Below are positions 8,584 to 16,663 of a stretch of 37,049 bases of DNA, one piece after another. The DNA comes from Alphaproteobacteria bacterium (GTDB taxonomy: Bacteria; Pseudomonadota; Alphaproteobacteria; UBA8366; GCA-2717185), in assembly GCA_028822585.1 (NCBI GenBank), contig JAPKDL010000021.1, positions 1 through 37,049 on the forward strand, in the 5' to 3' direction. The position numbers and the translations under genes were made by a program. Within the stretch, counting starts at the first letter, position 1, and each line of letters begins with the position of its first letter. The notes beneath the pieces are model-generated. The model worked only from the letters and a program-made list of their open reading frames with translations. It did no database searches and was not told the DNA's origin.

Positions 8584-9108
8584 TTACGACGCCGTAATCA
8601 TCCGCAAAATGGGTTCCAGCGCCTCGTCCGCGATGGCGTAGATTTCTGCATCCGTCCTGTCCTGAATGGGATGGGGGACATAGACGATGGCCGGGTCGAA
8701 GCCGAGCGCAGCGCCTTGCGCTATGGCGGCTTCTTCGAACGCAGTGGTGGCGATCATGCCGCCAGGGATGCCGCGAGAGTCGAGATCGGCAATGTCATGC
8801 AAACTGCACGATGTGCACGAGCCTCAATCGCTGAGCGCTTCAACCACAATGTCGCATTCCATCGCTATAGTCTGAACGACGTTAAGCGGCGCGACCTTTG
8901 TGTTAGTCGGCTTGGCGTAGCGTTTGACTGTCAATCCGCGTTCGGCCATGCATTCTTCTAATCGATCGAGGAAAACGTTACCACGCCGCTTACCAATATC
9001 CAATAACGCGATGGTCTTGCCCTCGAGCGAATCTGGGGGCGTGACCCGTTGGCGTTTCGCCGGCGAGACTTCCGCCGTCGGGTCCAACAGGATCTGACTT
9101 TCAATCAT
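8584..9108 (-). CDS. UGSC-family selenoprotein (in-frame UGA read as Sec95)
   Basis: A 174-residue protein if TGA at 8826-8824 is read as selenocysteine. The frame runs from ATG 9108 through 94 residues ending CDIVVEALSD, then UGA, then GSCTSCSLHDIADLDSRGIP, to TAA at 8584-8586. The U-G-S-C motif is the hallmark that names this selenoprotein family, and Cys-containing homologues carry C-G-S-C there. A conserved start of the fold is visible in EGKTIALLDIGKRRGNVFLD. Both halves are in one frame with no other stop, and the similarity to the family runs across the UGA, which argues against a chance nonsense codon. A further Cys pair (C98, C101) follows U95. The start overlaps the stop of the upstream thioredoxin-like gene as ATGA, so the two are co-translated. 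The likely role is redox or nucleophilic catalysis at Sec; the substrate is unknown. A standard gene caller would report two fragments (8824-9108 and 8584-8802). Confidence 0.88.
8795..8811 (-). promoter_or_regulatory. candidate bacterial SECIS hairpin
   Basis: Read on the minus strand, TCGTGCA (8811-8805) pairs with TGCATGA (8801-8795) as a 7-bp stem (one G-U pair) closing a GTT loop (8804-8802). The loop starts 19 bases after the UGA, inside the 16-37 base window known for bacterial SECIS elements, and carries the expected G-U at the apex. It lies inside the coding region, as bacterial SECIS elements must. An overlapping alternative hairpin (TGCAC/GTGCA) also exists. Confidence 0.65.
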
Positions 9109-10544
9109 GTGCCGATCTCCTTGGTTACGAGTTTACTTCCGCGTTCGCCTGTCGCGGCCCAGCTTCCTATGATGGCGGACATCATACCAGCTATTCCACC
9201 CGCCCGCACGATGTTCAATCCGTCGGGTTTGAATTTGGAAACTTGTTCATCCGCCCTATCAGGCGAGATGCCTTCGGCGACGCCATGCGCGCCTTCGATG
9301 AAATCCGCGCCGGAGAAGGTCAACACCTTGTTAAATTCTTCCAACGCGCGAGCCTTCGACCAACCGGCTTCGCGGTACACTCGTAAATGTTCCGGCGACA
9401 GGACGATCATAGCGTCGTGCGCCTGAATTTTCTTGGGGTGACCGATGACACGCAACGACATGGCGAGCGAGCGGGTCAGCGATTCTGGCGTGCGGGACAT
9501 GTCGCCCATATTGCCTAACATGCCTTCTGCGGCATAGAGCGTTACGGCGGATTTGCCTGACGCAATTCCGCGATCCACCGAAAACGGGTCCCAGATTGGG
9601 TCTGATTCGTCTTCCGCCATGCAATAGGTCAATTTGCCGGGGTTGCCGAGCGTCGCTCGGTCGATCCCGCCGGGTACGCCACCGCCGACATTTCGAATGA
9701 CAAGTTGTAAGGCGCGGCCAATAGTGGAATTGGCGCGGTTTCCCTGGCCCAGAGCGTTGCCGCCGGAATTCATGCCAATGGCTTTGGTGATGGGACCGTT
9801 GACGATTACCATGGGAGCGGCGAAGTGAGTTGTGCACAGCAGGCCATGCATACAAAAGTCAGGCTCTAACGCCGCTTCGACAGCGGCCAGAACGACCGGC
9901 AGATATTCCGGTTTACACCCCGCCATGACGGCATTGATGGCAACTTTCTCCACCGTGCAGGACGCCAAATTAGGCGGGATATTGCCGAGCACTTCGGCGG
10001 GGTCTCGAGTTGTGCCGGTCAACATGCGCACGACGCGGACTTCGGTGGGTGGCACAACCGGAAGGCCGTCGCTCCAACCGCGTTCGAAGCCGACTTCGAT
10101 ATCGTCTTCCATAGCAGCGACTTCAATGCGACGGGCCTCCAAATTGGTGTCGCCAAATCGCACTGCCAGGGTTTCGGGCATTCCCGGCTCAACCGTGATG
10201 GAGCCGCAGCCGGGTTGGTTTTCGGGCAAATCGCCGCCCAATCCATTAATCCCGGTCAAGTCGCGCCATTCGGTTTTGTTCCAGCCAATGGCGCGTTCGA
10301 CCTCCTTGCCGCCTTTCCAGCGGATTAAGGTAGGGACGGTTTCGACGTCCAAACTGTACGAATTTTCCAACCCCGTATCATCGATCACATCGTTGAGCGA
10401 ATCTGGAAAGGACGGATCGTCCTGGCTGAATACCGATAGGACGACGTCGTGGGCGGCGAGTTCCGCATAGACCGACTCCAACAATTCACATGTCGGACAT
10501 TCGCGCTTGGCGACAATGATAAAACCGTCTTGAAATGTCGGCAT
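9105..10544 (-). CDS. thioredoxin-fold/large-domain protein, UGSC operon partner
   Basis: A 479-residue two-part protein. Residues 1 to about 95 form a thioredoxin-like domain with C16-P-T-C19 and a later VPT that fits the cis-proline loop. A large C-terminal domain (about 130-479) begins EVGFERGWSDGLPVVPPTE and contains several conserved Gly/Asn/Cys segments (AVMAGCKPEYLPVVLAA, GMNSGGNALGQGNRANSTIG). I recognise the WSDGLPVVPPT-type domain only as conserved and uncharacterised. No signal peptide is visible. The start ATG 10544 has GAAGGGG 5 bases upstream. Its TGA stop overlaps the ATG of the UGSC selenoprotein gene by four bases (ATGA), which implies the two act together. One plausible role is that the CPTC domain re-reduces the Sec/Cys site of the partner, but that is inference. 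Confidence 0.8.
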   Translation of the reverse strand: MPTFQDGFIIVAKRECPTCELLESVYAELAAHDVVLSVFSQDDPSFPDSLNDVIDDTGLENSYSLDVETVPTLIRWKGGKEVERAIGWNKTEWRDLTGINGLGGDLPENQPGCGSITVEPGMPETLAVRFGDTNLEARRIEVAAMEDDIEVGFERGWSDGLPVVPPTEVRVVRMLTGTTRDPAEVLGNIPPNLASCTVEKVAINAVMAGCKPEYLPVVLAAVEAALEPDFCMHGLLCTTHFAAPMVIVNGPITKAIGMNSGGNALGQGNRANSTIGRALQLVIRNVGGGVPGGIDRATLGNPGKLTYCMAEDESDPIWDPFSVDRGIASGKSAVTLYAAEGMLGNMGDMSRTPESLTRSLAMSLRVIGHPKKIQAHDAMIVLSPEHLRVYREAGWSKARALEEFNKVLTFSGADFIEGAHGVAEGISPDRADEQVSKFKPDGLNIVRAGGIAGMMSAIIGSWAATGERGSKLVTKEIGT

Positions 10545-10697
10545 GTTCGCCCCTTCACCCTGATTAGATTTTTGAGATTAATTTCTAACGCTGAGCCTAC
10601 CCCATTGCCGACCCTGCGCAAGGATTTCATTGTGCGCCGTGCATATCTCTGCATCATAAGATTTAGAGATATTGCAATTATACACGGGAGCAAACCG
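10545..10697. promoter_or_regulatory. divergent promoter region
   Basis: A 153-base gap separates the minus-strand selenoprotein operon from the plus-strand alicyclic-acid-type operon, so promoters for both must lie here. I cannot place -35/-10 boxes with confidence. The strong ribosome binding sites at each edge (GAAGGGG for the minus gene, CGGGAG at 10685-10690 for the plus gene) support the two start codons. Confidence 0.4.
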
Positions 10698-11477
10698 GTG
10701 AGCTTTGATACTATTTTATATGAAGAAGACGGACCCATTGGGACGATTACCTTAAACCGACCCGATGATGGCAACATGTTTACACCGGAAATGTGTCATG
10801 AAATTCGTGACTGTATCAACGATATCCGCCGCGAAACCAGAACCCGCGTCATTGTCATTACGGGTGCGGGCGACCGATTCTTCTGCATCGGTGGGCGTAA
10901 GGAAGGCATGGAGGATTCCACGCTATATGCAGGCATGCTGCCGACCTTGGATATGTATGAATCCATCGACAAGCTACAGAAGCCTGTCATCGCCAGCGTG
11001 AATGGTTACGCAGTTGGTGGCGGCAATGTGTTGCAAGTTGTATGCGACCTGACAATCGCCAAGGAAAGCGCGGTGTTTCGGCAAGTTGGTCCCATGATGG
11101 GATCGTTCGATGCCGGGTATGGCACGTGGTACCTGGAAGACCTTGTAGGTAAGAAAAAAGCCAAGGAAATGTGGTATTCCAACATCCGAATAAAGGCGGC
11201 GGAAGCCGAACGGATGGGTTTGATCAATCGGGTTGTTCCCGACGATCAACTGGCGGAAGAGACTCGAAAATGGGCGTTGGAGATAGCAGATCGCGGACCC
11301 TTTGTGTTGGGCGCGGTCAAGGGCGCTTTCAACGCGCGTCATGGTGGCGTTGGCGGGTTGGGCCGCATGGCGCACGATCAATTGTTACGGCTGTACCTTA
11401 ATACTGAGGAATCGAAGGAATTGAGCGCGTCGTTTCGCGAGAAGCGCGAGCCAGATTCTGATAAATTTGGGCAGTGA
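10698..11477 (+). CDS. MenB/BadI-like crotonase (ring-opening beta-ketoacyl-CoA hydrolase candidate)
   Basis: A 259-residue crotonase-superfamily protein. GGGNVLQVVCDLTIA and FRQVGPMMGSFDAGYGTWYL, followed by KKAKEMWY, are the signature of the MenB (naphthoate synthase)/BadI (2-ketocyclohexanecarboxyl-CoA hydrolase) subgroup, not of ordinary enoyl-CoA hydratases. The usual hydratase Glu pair is absent, as expected for that subgroup. No other menaquinone genes are nearby, whereas a CoA ligase, dehydrogenase, hydratase and SDR follow. BadI-type hydrolytic cleavage of a cyclic beta-ketoacyl-CoA therefore fits better than menaquinone synthesis. GTG 10698 is chosen over upstream starts because CGGGAG (10685-10690) lies 7 bases before it and the N terminus SFDTILYEEDGPIGTITLNRP matches the family. 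First gene of the plus-strand operon. Confidence 0.85.
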   Translation: MSFDTILYEEDGPIGTITLNRPDDGNMFTPEMCHEIRDCINDIRRETRTRVIVITGAGDRFFCIGGRKEGMEDSTLYAGMLPTLDMYESIDKLQKPVIASVNGYAVGGGNVLQVVCDLTIAKESAVFRQVGPMMGSFDAGYGTWYLEDLVGKKKAKEMWYSNIRIKAAEAERMGLINRVVPDDQLAEETRKWALEIADRGPFVLGAVKGAFNARHGGVGGLGRMAHDQLLRLYLNTEESKELSASFREKREPDSDKFGQ

Positions 11478-11569
11478 GAGAAGGTGATCCCGCTTCTTAC
11501 CCTGCACGATCCGAGGCGCGCTAAATCTTATTACGACAATAAGACGTGGCGCACTTAAACTTTCTACGC

Positions 11570-13139
11570 TTATCTTGCATAACCTGCGGGGGCGCGCCGG
11601 GACGCGCCGGCGCTGCGCGATAGCACACGTCGGTTAAGTTGGGGTGAGCTCAAAATTTGGGTGGATTCGGTTTCAGACGCCTTACATGAATCCGGCCTTG
11701 TGAAGGGACAGCGGGTCGCTCTGTGGATGTCGAACCGGGTTGAAGCTGTGGTGGCGTTTCTAGCGGCGACGCGGAATGGGTATATCTGCAATCCGTCGCT
11801 ACATCGCAATTATACGTCGGAAGAAATTTTGGCGTTATTGGGCAATATTGGCGCTGCTGCGATTTTCGCTGAAGTGGACTACGGTGTGGACGCGGCAGGT
11901 AGTAGCGTTTTCAATGATATTGAAAATCTCCCGGCGATGAAGCAGGTGTTTCGCTTGCCGTCAGGTCGCGAACCGGGTCCGGATTTCCCGAGGTCCAATC
12001 CGAATTCAGGCCATGCCGTTGCGTCGGAAGACAACCCGGACAAAGTGGCCTATCTGGCCTTTACGTCCGGCACGACGGGAACGCCCAAAGGGGTCATGCA
12101 TTCTGACAACACGCTATTGGCCAATCCGCGAGATATGGTGGCAGATTGGAACCACGATACGTCGACCGTTTTGTTGACGCTTAGCCCGCTTAGCCATCAC
12201 ATCGCCTGGGTGGCGATGGCGCAGGTACTGGTGTGTGGCGGGGAGCTGGTGGTGAATGACCCGAAGGATGGAATGACCGCGCTGGACTGGATATTGGAAA
12301 CAAACGCCACCTATGTCATGGGGGTGCCAACCCATGCGATGGATATTCTGGCGGAACAAAAGGTGTGTGGCCTGGCGCGGCTTGGCGATGTGACTCTGTT
12401 TTACATGGCGGGCGCGCCGATACCTCGGGCGACGGCGCAGGCGTTCCTGGATCAAGGCGTTAATCCGCAGAATATTTATGGCATGACGGAAAATTCATCG
12501 CATCAATACACCTATCCCGACGATGACTCGGAAACGATCACTGGCACCTGTGGACGTGGCGGCCCCAGCTACACAGTGCGTATTTTTGATCAGAAAAATT
12601 CTGATGTGGAAGTTCCCACCGGCGAGGTTGGACAGATTGGAGGCAAGGGCGCCTGTCTCATGTTGGGCTATTTTGACAATCAAACGGCGACCGAGGCGTC
12701 CTTCAACAAAGGCGGTTGGTTTTTGTCCGGTGATTTGGGGCGGCTTGATGATCGTGGCTGCCTTGAAATCGTCGGGCGGTTGAAGGACGTCATCATTCGC
12801 GGCGGGCATAATATACATCCTGCAAAAATCGAGGAGTTGGCGATTAAGCATCCAAGCGTTGGAAAGGCGGCGGCGTTTGCCGTGTCGGACGAACGGTTGG
12901 GGGAAAAGGTCGGGTTGGCCGTTATCCCGGCGTCCAGCGGACCGGCTCCCGATGGTGGCGCGGTATTGTCGCATTTGTTTGAAGCCGGGTTGTCTAAATT
13001 GGACATGCCGGAATATTTCATCGTCATGTCTGAATTGCCGTTGACACCCAGCGGTAAAATTCTCAAACGGGAACTGGCGGAGTGGGCGCGTACGGGTCGT
13101 ATCGAGCCAACGCCCATACGGTATACAGAAGACTCGTAA
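11570..13139 (+). CDS. AMP-forming acyl-CoA synthetase (5' end apparently frameshifted)
   Basis: An ANL-superfamily ligase that activates a carboxylate to acyl-CoA with ATP. The conserved motifs are all present: LAFTSGTTGTPKGVMHS (phosphate-binding loop), YGMTENSSHQYTYPDDD, SGDLGRLDDRGCLEIVGRLK (adenylation hinge), and PLTPSGKILKREL with the catalytic lysine. From the only GTG with an open frame (11661) the protein is 492 residues and lacks the first ~30 family residues. The missing part is visible upstream: LSWGELKIW and DAPALRDSTR in the same frame, and LILHNLRGRAG in the frame one base over, joined near a G/C-rich run at 11583-11605. So there is either a one-base indel (real or a sequencing error) or an N-terminally shortened protein. 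Coordinates 11570-11660 are the inferred 5' part. Confidence 0.8.
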
Positions 13140-13153
13140 AGGAGGCATTGTTT

Positions 13154-13924
13154 ATGGCTGATTTGGAATTCACCCGTCGCGAGGAATTCGCGATCATCAC
13201 CTTGAACCGACCCAAGGCGATGAACGCCCTGAGTTTTCAATTGGTGCGCGATATCGCCGCGGCGTTGGATGAGGTAGAAACATCGGACGCGCGCGCGGTC
13301 CTGTTTACCGGTGCCGGCGACCGGGCGTTTTGCGCCGGCGCCGATATCAAGGAATTGAAGGGGCTGACCCTGACGAACCAGAAGCGAACCACGACGTTCG
13401 GGCAACGCACTTTCGCCCGTCTCGATTCCTTTCCTATTCCCTCCATCGCGGTGATCAATGGCTATGCGTTTGGTGGCGGCATGGAATTGGCCAGCGCCTG
13501 CACCTTCCGGGTAGCGGCGCCGAACGCCAAGATGGGCCTGCCGGAAATCAAACTGGGTCTGATTCCCGGTTATGGCGGCACGCAGCGGCTGCCGCGTTTG
13601 ATCGGCCAGGCCCGCGCGTTGGAAATCATTATGTCGGGCCGTACAGTCGACGCGGAAGAAGCGGAACGGATTGGTCTGGTCAGCACGATTCTCGAAGGCG
13701 AGCTCATAGAGGCCGCCATGGCGTTCGCCCGGACGTTTACCTGTTATGGGCTGCCCGCGCTGTCGCTGGCGCGCGAAGCGGTATTGCGCGCGAGTGAAAC
13801 ATCGCTGGACGAAGGCTTGATGGCTGAAGCTGATCTCAACACATTGGCGTTCCAGACCGAAGACGCCAAGGAAGGCATGGAAGCCTTCATGGATAAACGC
13901 CCGGCGGTATTCAAGGATGTCTAA
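13154..13924 (+). CDS. enoyl-CoA hydratase (BadK-like position)
   Basis: A 256-residue classical enoyl-CoA hydratase adding water to a trans-2 (or cyclic 1-ene) acyl-CoA. Both catalytic glutamates are present: E111 in GGGMELASACTF and E131 in LPEIKLGLIPGYGG. The oxyanion hole segment FCAGADIKEL is also intact. ATG 13154 is fixed by AAAGGAGG at 13138-13144, which overlaps the stop of the CoA ligase gene, so translation is coupled. In the operon it would hydrate the product of the acyl-CoA dehydrogenase encoded two genes downstream. Its last bases overlap the next gene by 8. Confidence 0.92.
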   Translation: MADLEFTRREEFAIITLNRPKAMNALSFQLVRDIAAALDEVETSDARAVLFTGAGDRAFCAGADIKELKGLTLTNQKRTTTFGQRTFARLDSFPIPSIAVINGYAFGGGMELASACTFRVAAPNAKMGLPEIKLGLIPGYGGTQRLPRLIGQARALEIIMSGRTVDAEEAERIGLVSTILEGELIEAAMAFARTFTCYGLPALSLAREAVLRASETSLDEGLMAEADLNTLAFQTEDAKEGMEAFMDKRPAVFKDV

Positions 13925-14660
13925 CGACGTGCCGGGAAAGTGTCGGGCCATCGCGGTTACCGGCAGCAGTCGCGGCATCGGCGCGGGGATTGCGTTGGAG
14001 TTAGCGCGACGGGGGTTCACGGTGGGATGTCTGTCTCGCGGCGGCGGATTGCCGGACGGCGCCGAGGGGACTTTCATTCCATTTACTTGCGACGTGACCG
14101 ATGAATCCAGCATCAAGGCCGCTGTCGATGGGTTCGCAAAAGCGGCGGGTGGATTGCACGGCGTGGTGAATAATGCAGGGTTATTGGTTGAGCAAAAAAG
14201 CGCTGAGCTTTCACTCTCAACCTTCAATGAAGTGATGGCGACAAACGCCGCGTCGGTTATGATGGTCAGTCGCGATGCGTTTCCCCACCTTGTTGCCGCA
14301 GGTGGTGGCGGTATCGTCAATATCGGGTCGTTCTGGGACAAAGTCGGCGTGTCGCGCAACCTGTCCTATTGCGCCTCGAAAGCCGCTATCGCCGCGATCA
14401 CAAGGTGCCACGCGGTTGAATGGGCGCGCTATGGCATTCACGCGATCAACATCGCGCCGGGCTATATCGAAACCGACATGAACCAGGAATTCTTTGCATC
14501 GGACGCCACTAAGGAATGGCTCAAGCAACGTTCGCCCTTGGGCCGACCCGGCGTTGTGCCCGATGTGGCGAAGCTGGTTGCGGCGTTGTTCTGTGAAGAC
14601 ATTCCGTTTTTGACAGGCGAGACAATTTATATAGATGGCGGACAGGCCATCGCTCAGTAA
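13917..14660 (+). CDS. SDR-family oxidoreductase (hydroxyacyl-CoA dehydrogenase candidate)
   Basis: A 247-residue short-chain dehydrogenase/reductase. The cofactor motif TGSSRGIG (15-22), VNNAG, and catalytic S138, Y151 and K155 (YCASK) are all present, and the C terminus has ETIYIDGGQA. The start ATG lies inside the end of the hydratase gene (8-base overlap). In the operon it would oxidise the 3-hydroxyacyl-CoA formed by the hydratase, the place BadH takes in cyclohexanecarboxylate degradation. The sequence itself only shows an SDR of the FabG/BadH class. Confidence 0.88.
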   Translation: MSNDVPGKCRAIAVTGSSRGIGAGIALELARRGFTVGCLSRGGGLPDGAEGTFIPFTCDVTDESSIKAAVDGFAKAAGGLHGVVNNAGLLVEQKSAELSLSTFNEVMATNAASVMMVSRDAFPHLVAAGGGGIVNIGSFWDKVGVSRNLSYCASKAAIAAITRCHAVEWARYGIHAINIAPGYIETDMNQEFFASDATKEWLKQRSPLGRPGVVPDVAKLVAALFCEDIPFLTGETIYIDGGQAIAQ

Positions 14661-14672
14661 GGCCGGTAGCTT

Positions 14673-15839
14673 ATGAAAATTTTTGAACATCTCGACGATT
14701 CTATTGATTTGCCCGAGGATGAGGCGATGGTGTTCGACAGTGTCCGAGCGTTGGCGCGGGACAAGATTACGCCGCGCGCCGCCGCTTATGATCAATCGGG
14801 CGATTTCCCCTGGGATAATGTCTCTGACATCAACTCCTTGGGCCTGAACGCGATGTTCGTGCCAGAATCCTATGACGGCGCTGCATTGTCCTACACGGTC
14901 TATCTCCGATGCGTGCGGGAAATCAGCAAAGCGTGTGCGGCGACGGGCGTAATTTGGGCGACCAATTTTCACGCTATGAAACCGGTGATTGATTTCGGTG
15001 ATGAGGTCCAAAAACAAAGAATATTGCCCAAAGTGGCGGCGGGCGCGTTGGCGTCGCTGTGCATTACGGAACCCGATGCGGGGTCGGACGCGACCGCCAT
15101 GCGCACGAGCTTCACGCCGGATCGGGATTCCATTGTGGTCAATGGCGGTAAATTGTTTATTTCCAATGGCGGCGCGTCGGATTTCTACTTGGTGTTCGGG
15201 AAATGGTCGGAAATTGGCGACCCGCGCGCGGCGATGTCAGCGGTTATCATCGAAAAGGACACGCCAGGGTTTTCCGTTGGGCGCAAGGAAGACAAAATGG
15301 GAATCCGGGCGTCGGCAACCACGCCTCTGACCTTTGAAAATTGCCGAATTCCTCGTGAAAACCTTTTGGGGGCCCCGGGGGATGGGCTAAAAATTCTATT
15401 GTCGTCGTTGAATAAATCACGGCCTAGCGTCGCGGCGCATGCGTTGGGGATCGCTCGGGCGGCTTTTGAAGACGCGGTCGCCTACATCAACCAGCGCAAG
15501 CAATCCGGTAGCCCGATCATTGGATTTCAAGGCGTTCAATTCATGCTGGCGGACATGGCGACGGATTTGGCGATGTGTGAATCCTGGCTGTGGCATGTAG
15601 CGCGCATGGTGGACAGTAACGCACCAGATTTTTCTGCTGAAGCGTCCATGTTGAAAATGCGTGCCGCCGATGTCGCCATGCGCATTGCGACCGACGCGGT
15701 CCAACTGCATGGCGGTTACGGCTATATCAAGGAATATCGCGTCGAACGGCTGATGCGCGACGCTAAGATTTGCCAGATATGGGAAGGCGCAAACCAGATT
15801 CACCGGCAATATATTGGGCGCACTTTTATTGAAAAATAG
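14673..15839 (+). CDS. acyl-CoA dehydrogenase
   Basis: A 388-residue FAD acyl-CoA dehydrogenase of normal length. The signature CITEPDAGSDATAMRT, the FAD/substrate loop (MGIRASATTPLTFENCRIP) and the C-terminal arm AVQLHGGYGYIKEYRVERLM are present. The catalytic base is E371 in IWEGANQI. It would introduce the 1,2 double bond in the acyl-CoA made by the operon's CoA ligase, passing electrons to ETF. It begins 12 bases after the SDR stop with a short AAGG site. Within the operon it occupies the AliB/BadJ role; the substrate preference (cyclic versus branched) is inferred from neighbours only. Confidence 0.9.
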   Translation: MKIFEHLDDSIDLPEDEAMVFDSVRALARDKITPRAAAYDQSGDFPWDNVSDINSLGLNAMFVPESYDGAALSYTVYLRCVREISKACAATGVIWATNFHAMKPVIDFGDEVQKQRILPKVAAGALASLCITEPDAGSDATAMRTSFTPDRDSIVVNGGKLFISNGGASDFYLVFGKWSEIGDPRAAMSAVIIEKDTPGFSVGRKEDKMGIRASATTPLTFENCRIPRENLLGAPGDGLKILLSSLNKSRPSVAAHALGIARAAFEDAVAYINQRKQSGSPIIGFQGVQFMLADMATDLAMCESWLWHVARMVDSNAPDFSAEASMLKMRAADVAMRIATDAVQLHGGYGYIKEYRVERLMRDAKICQIWEGANQIHRQYIGRTFIEK

Positions 15840-15861
15840 CGGACTCTAAGGAGTAGAAATT

Positions 15862-16650
15862 TTGCTGACTTTGAACGACCGCCGGGCGATTGTCACGGGC
15901 TCGACCAGTGGCATTGGCGCGGCGATGGCTGCCGCGTTGGCCAAGGCGGGTTGCGCGGTGATGATGAATGGATTCGGCGGCGCGGACGACATTGAACAAG
16001 CGCGCGCTGCGTTGGCGGCGGAAACGGGTGGGGACATTCGCTATCACGCCGCCGATATGCGTGACCCGACGGCCATTGTGGGATTGATTGACGCGGCCAA
16101 TGAAGCGTTTGGCGGCGTGGATATTCTGCTCAACAACGCCGGGATCCAGCATGTGGCGCCGATTGAAGATTTCCCCGTTGACCAGTGGAACGATATTCTA
16201 GCGGTGAATTTATCCGCGTCCTTTCACACCATCCGACAGGTATTGCCAGCCATGCGAGAGCGGGGGTGGGGGCGCATCATCAACACAGCGTCGGTACAGG
16301 GATTGATCGGGTCGGTGGACAAGGCGGCCTATGTTGCGGCCAAGCACGGACTTGTTGGGTTGACCAAAGTGGTAGCGTTGGAAGCGGCGGGGTCCGGCGT
16401 GACGTGCAATGCGATCTGTCCCGGGTCGACCCAGACGCCGTTGGTGCAAGCCCAAATCGAACGCTATGCCCAACAACAAGGCGTTGATTTGGAAACAGCA
16501 GCGCAGGAACGGCTGGCGGCCAAACAACCCAGTCAGACGTCGGTGCGAACCGAAGACATCGGCGCCCTGGCGGTTTTCCTGTGCTGCGACGCCGCCGAAC
16601 AAATCACTGGCACCAGCCTGCCCATTGATGGCGGCTGGACGGCGCAGTGA
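15862..16650 (+). CDS. bdhA: D-3-hydroxybutyrate dehydrogenase
   Basis: A 262-residue SDR with the features of NAD-dependent D-beta-hydroxybutyrate dehydrogenase: VTGSTSGIG (11-19), NNAGIQHVAPIEDFP (a near-diagnostic BdhA segment), S144, and Y157/K161 in AAYVAAKHG. Further BdhA-like segments are CNAICPGSTQTPLV and the C-terminal LPIDGGWTAQ. It interconverts 3-hydroxybutyrate and acetoacetate, as in PHB and ketone-body use. Start is TTG 15862, set by AAGGAG (15848-15853) 8 bases upstream. It is last in the operon, 22 bases after the acyl-CoA dehydrogenase, and could instead oxidise a related hydroxy acid. Confidence 0.87.
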   Translation: MLTLNDRRAIVTGSTSGIGAAMAAALAKAGCAVMMNGFGGADDIEQARAALAAETGGDIRYHAADMRDPTAIVGLIDAANEAFGGVDILLNNAGIQHVAPIEDFPVDQWNDILAVNLSASFHTIRQVLPAMRERGWGRIINTASVQGLIGSVDKAAYVAAKHGLVGLTKVVALEAAGSGVTCNAICPGSTQTPLVQAQIERYAQQQGVDLETAAQERLAAKQPSQTSVRTEDIGALAVFLCCDAAEQITGTSLPIDGGWTAQ

Positions 16651-16663
16651 TAGTGTTTTCTGT

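Noticed and set aside
12680-14359. 559-codon minus-strand ORF
   Set aside because: It is antisense to the CoA ligase, hydratase and SDR genes, all of which have intact motifs. Composition is Arg/Pro-rich as expected of a shadow, and no family motif is seen.
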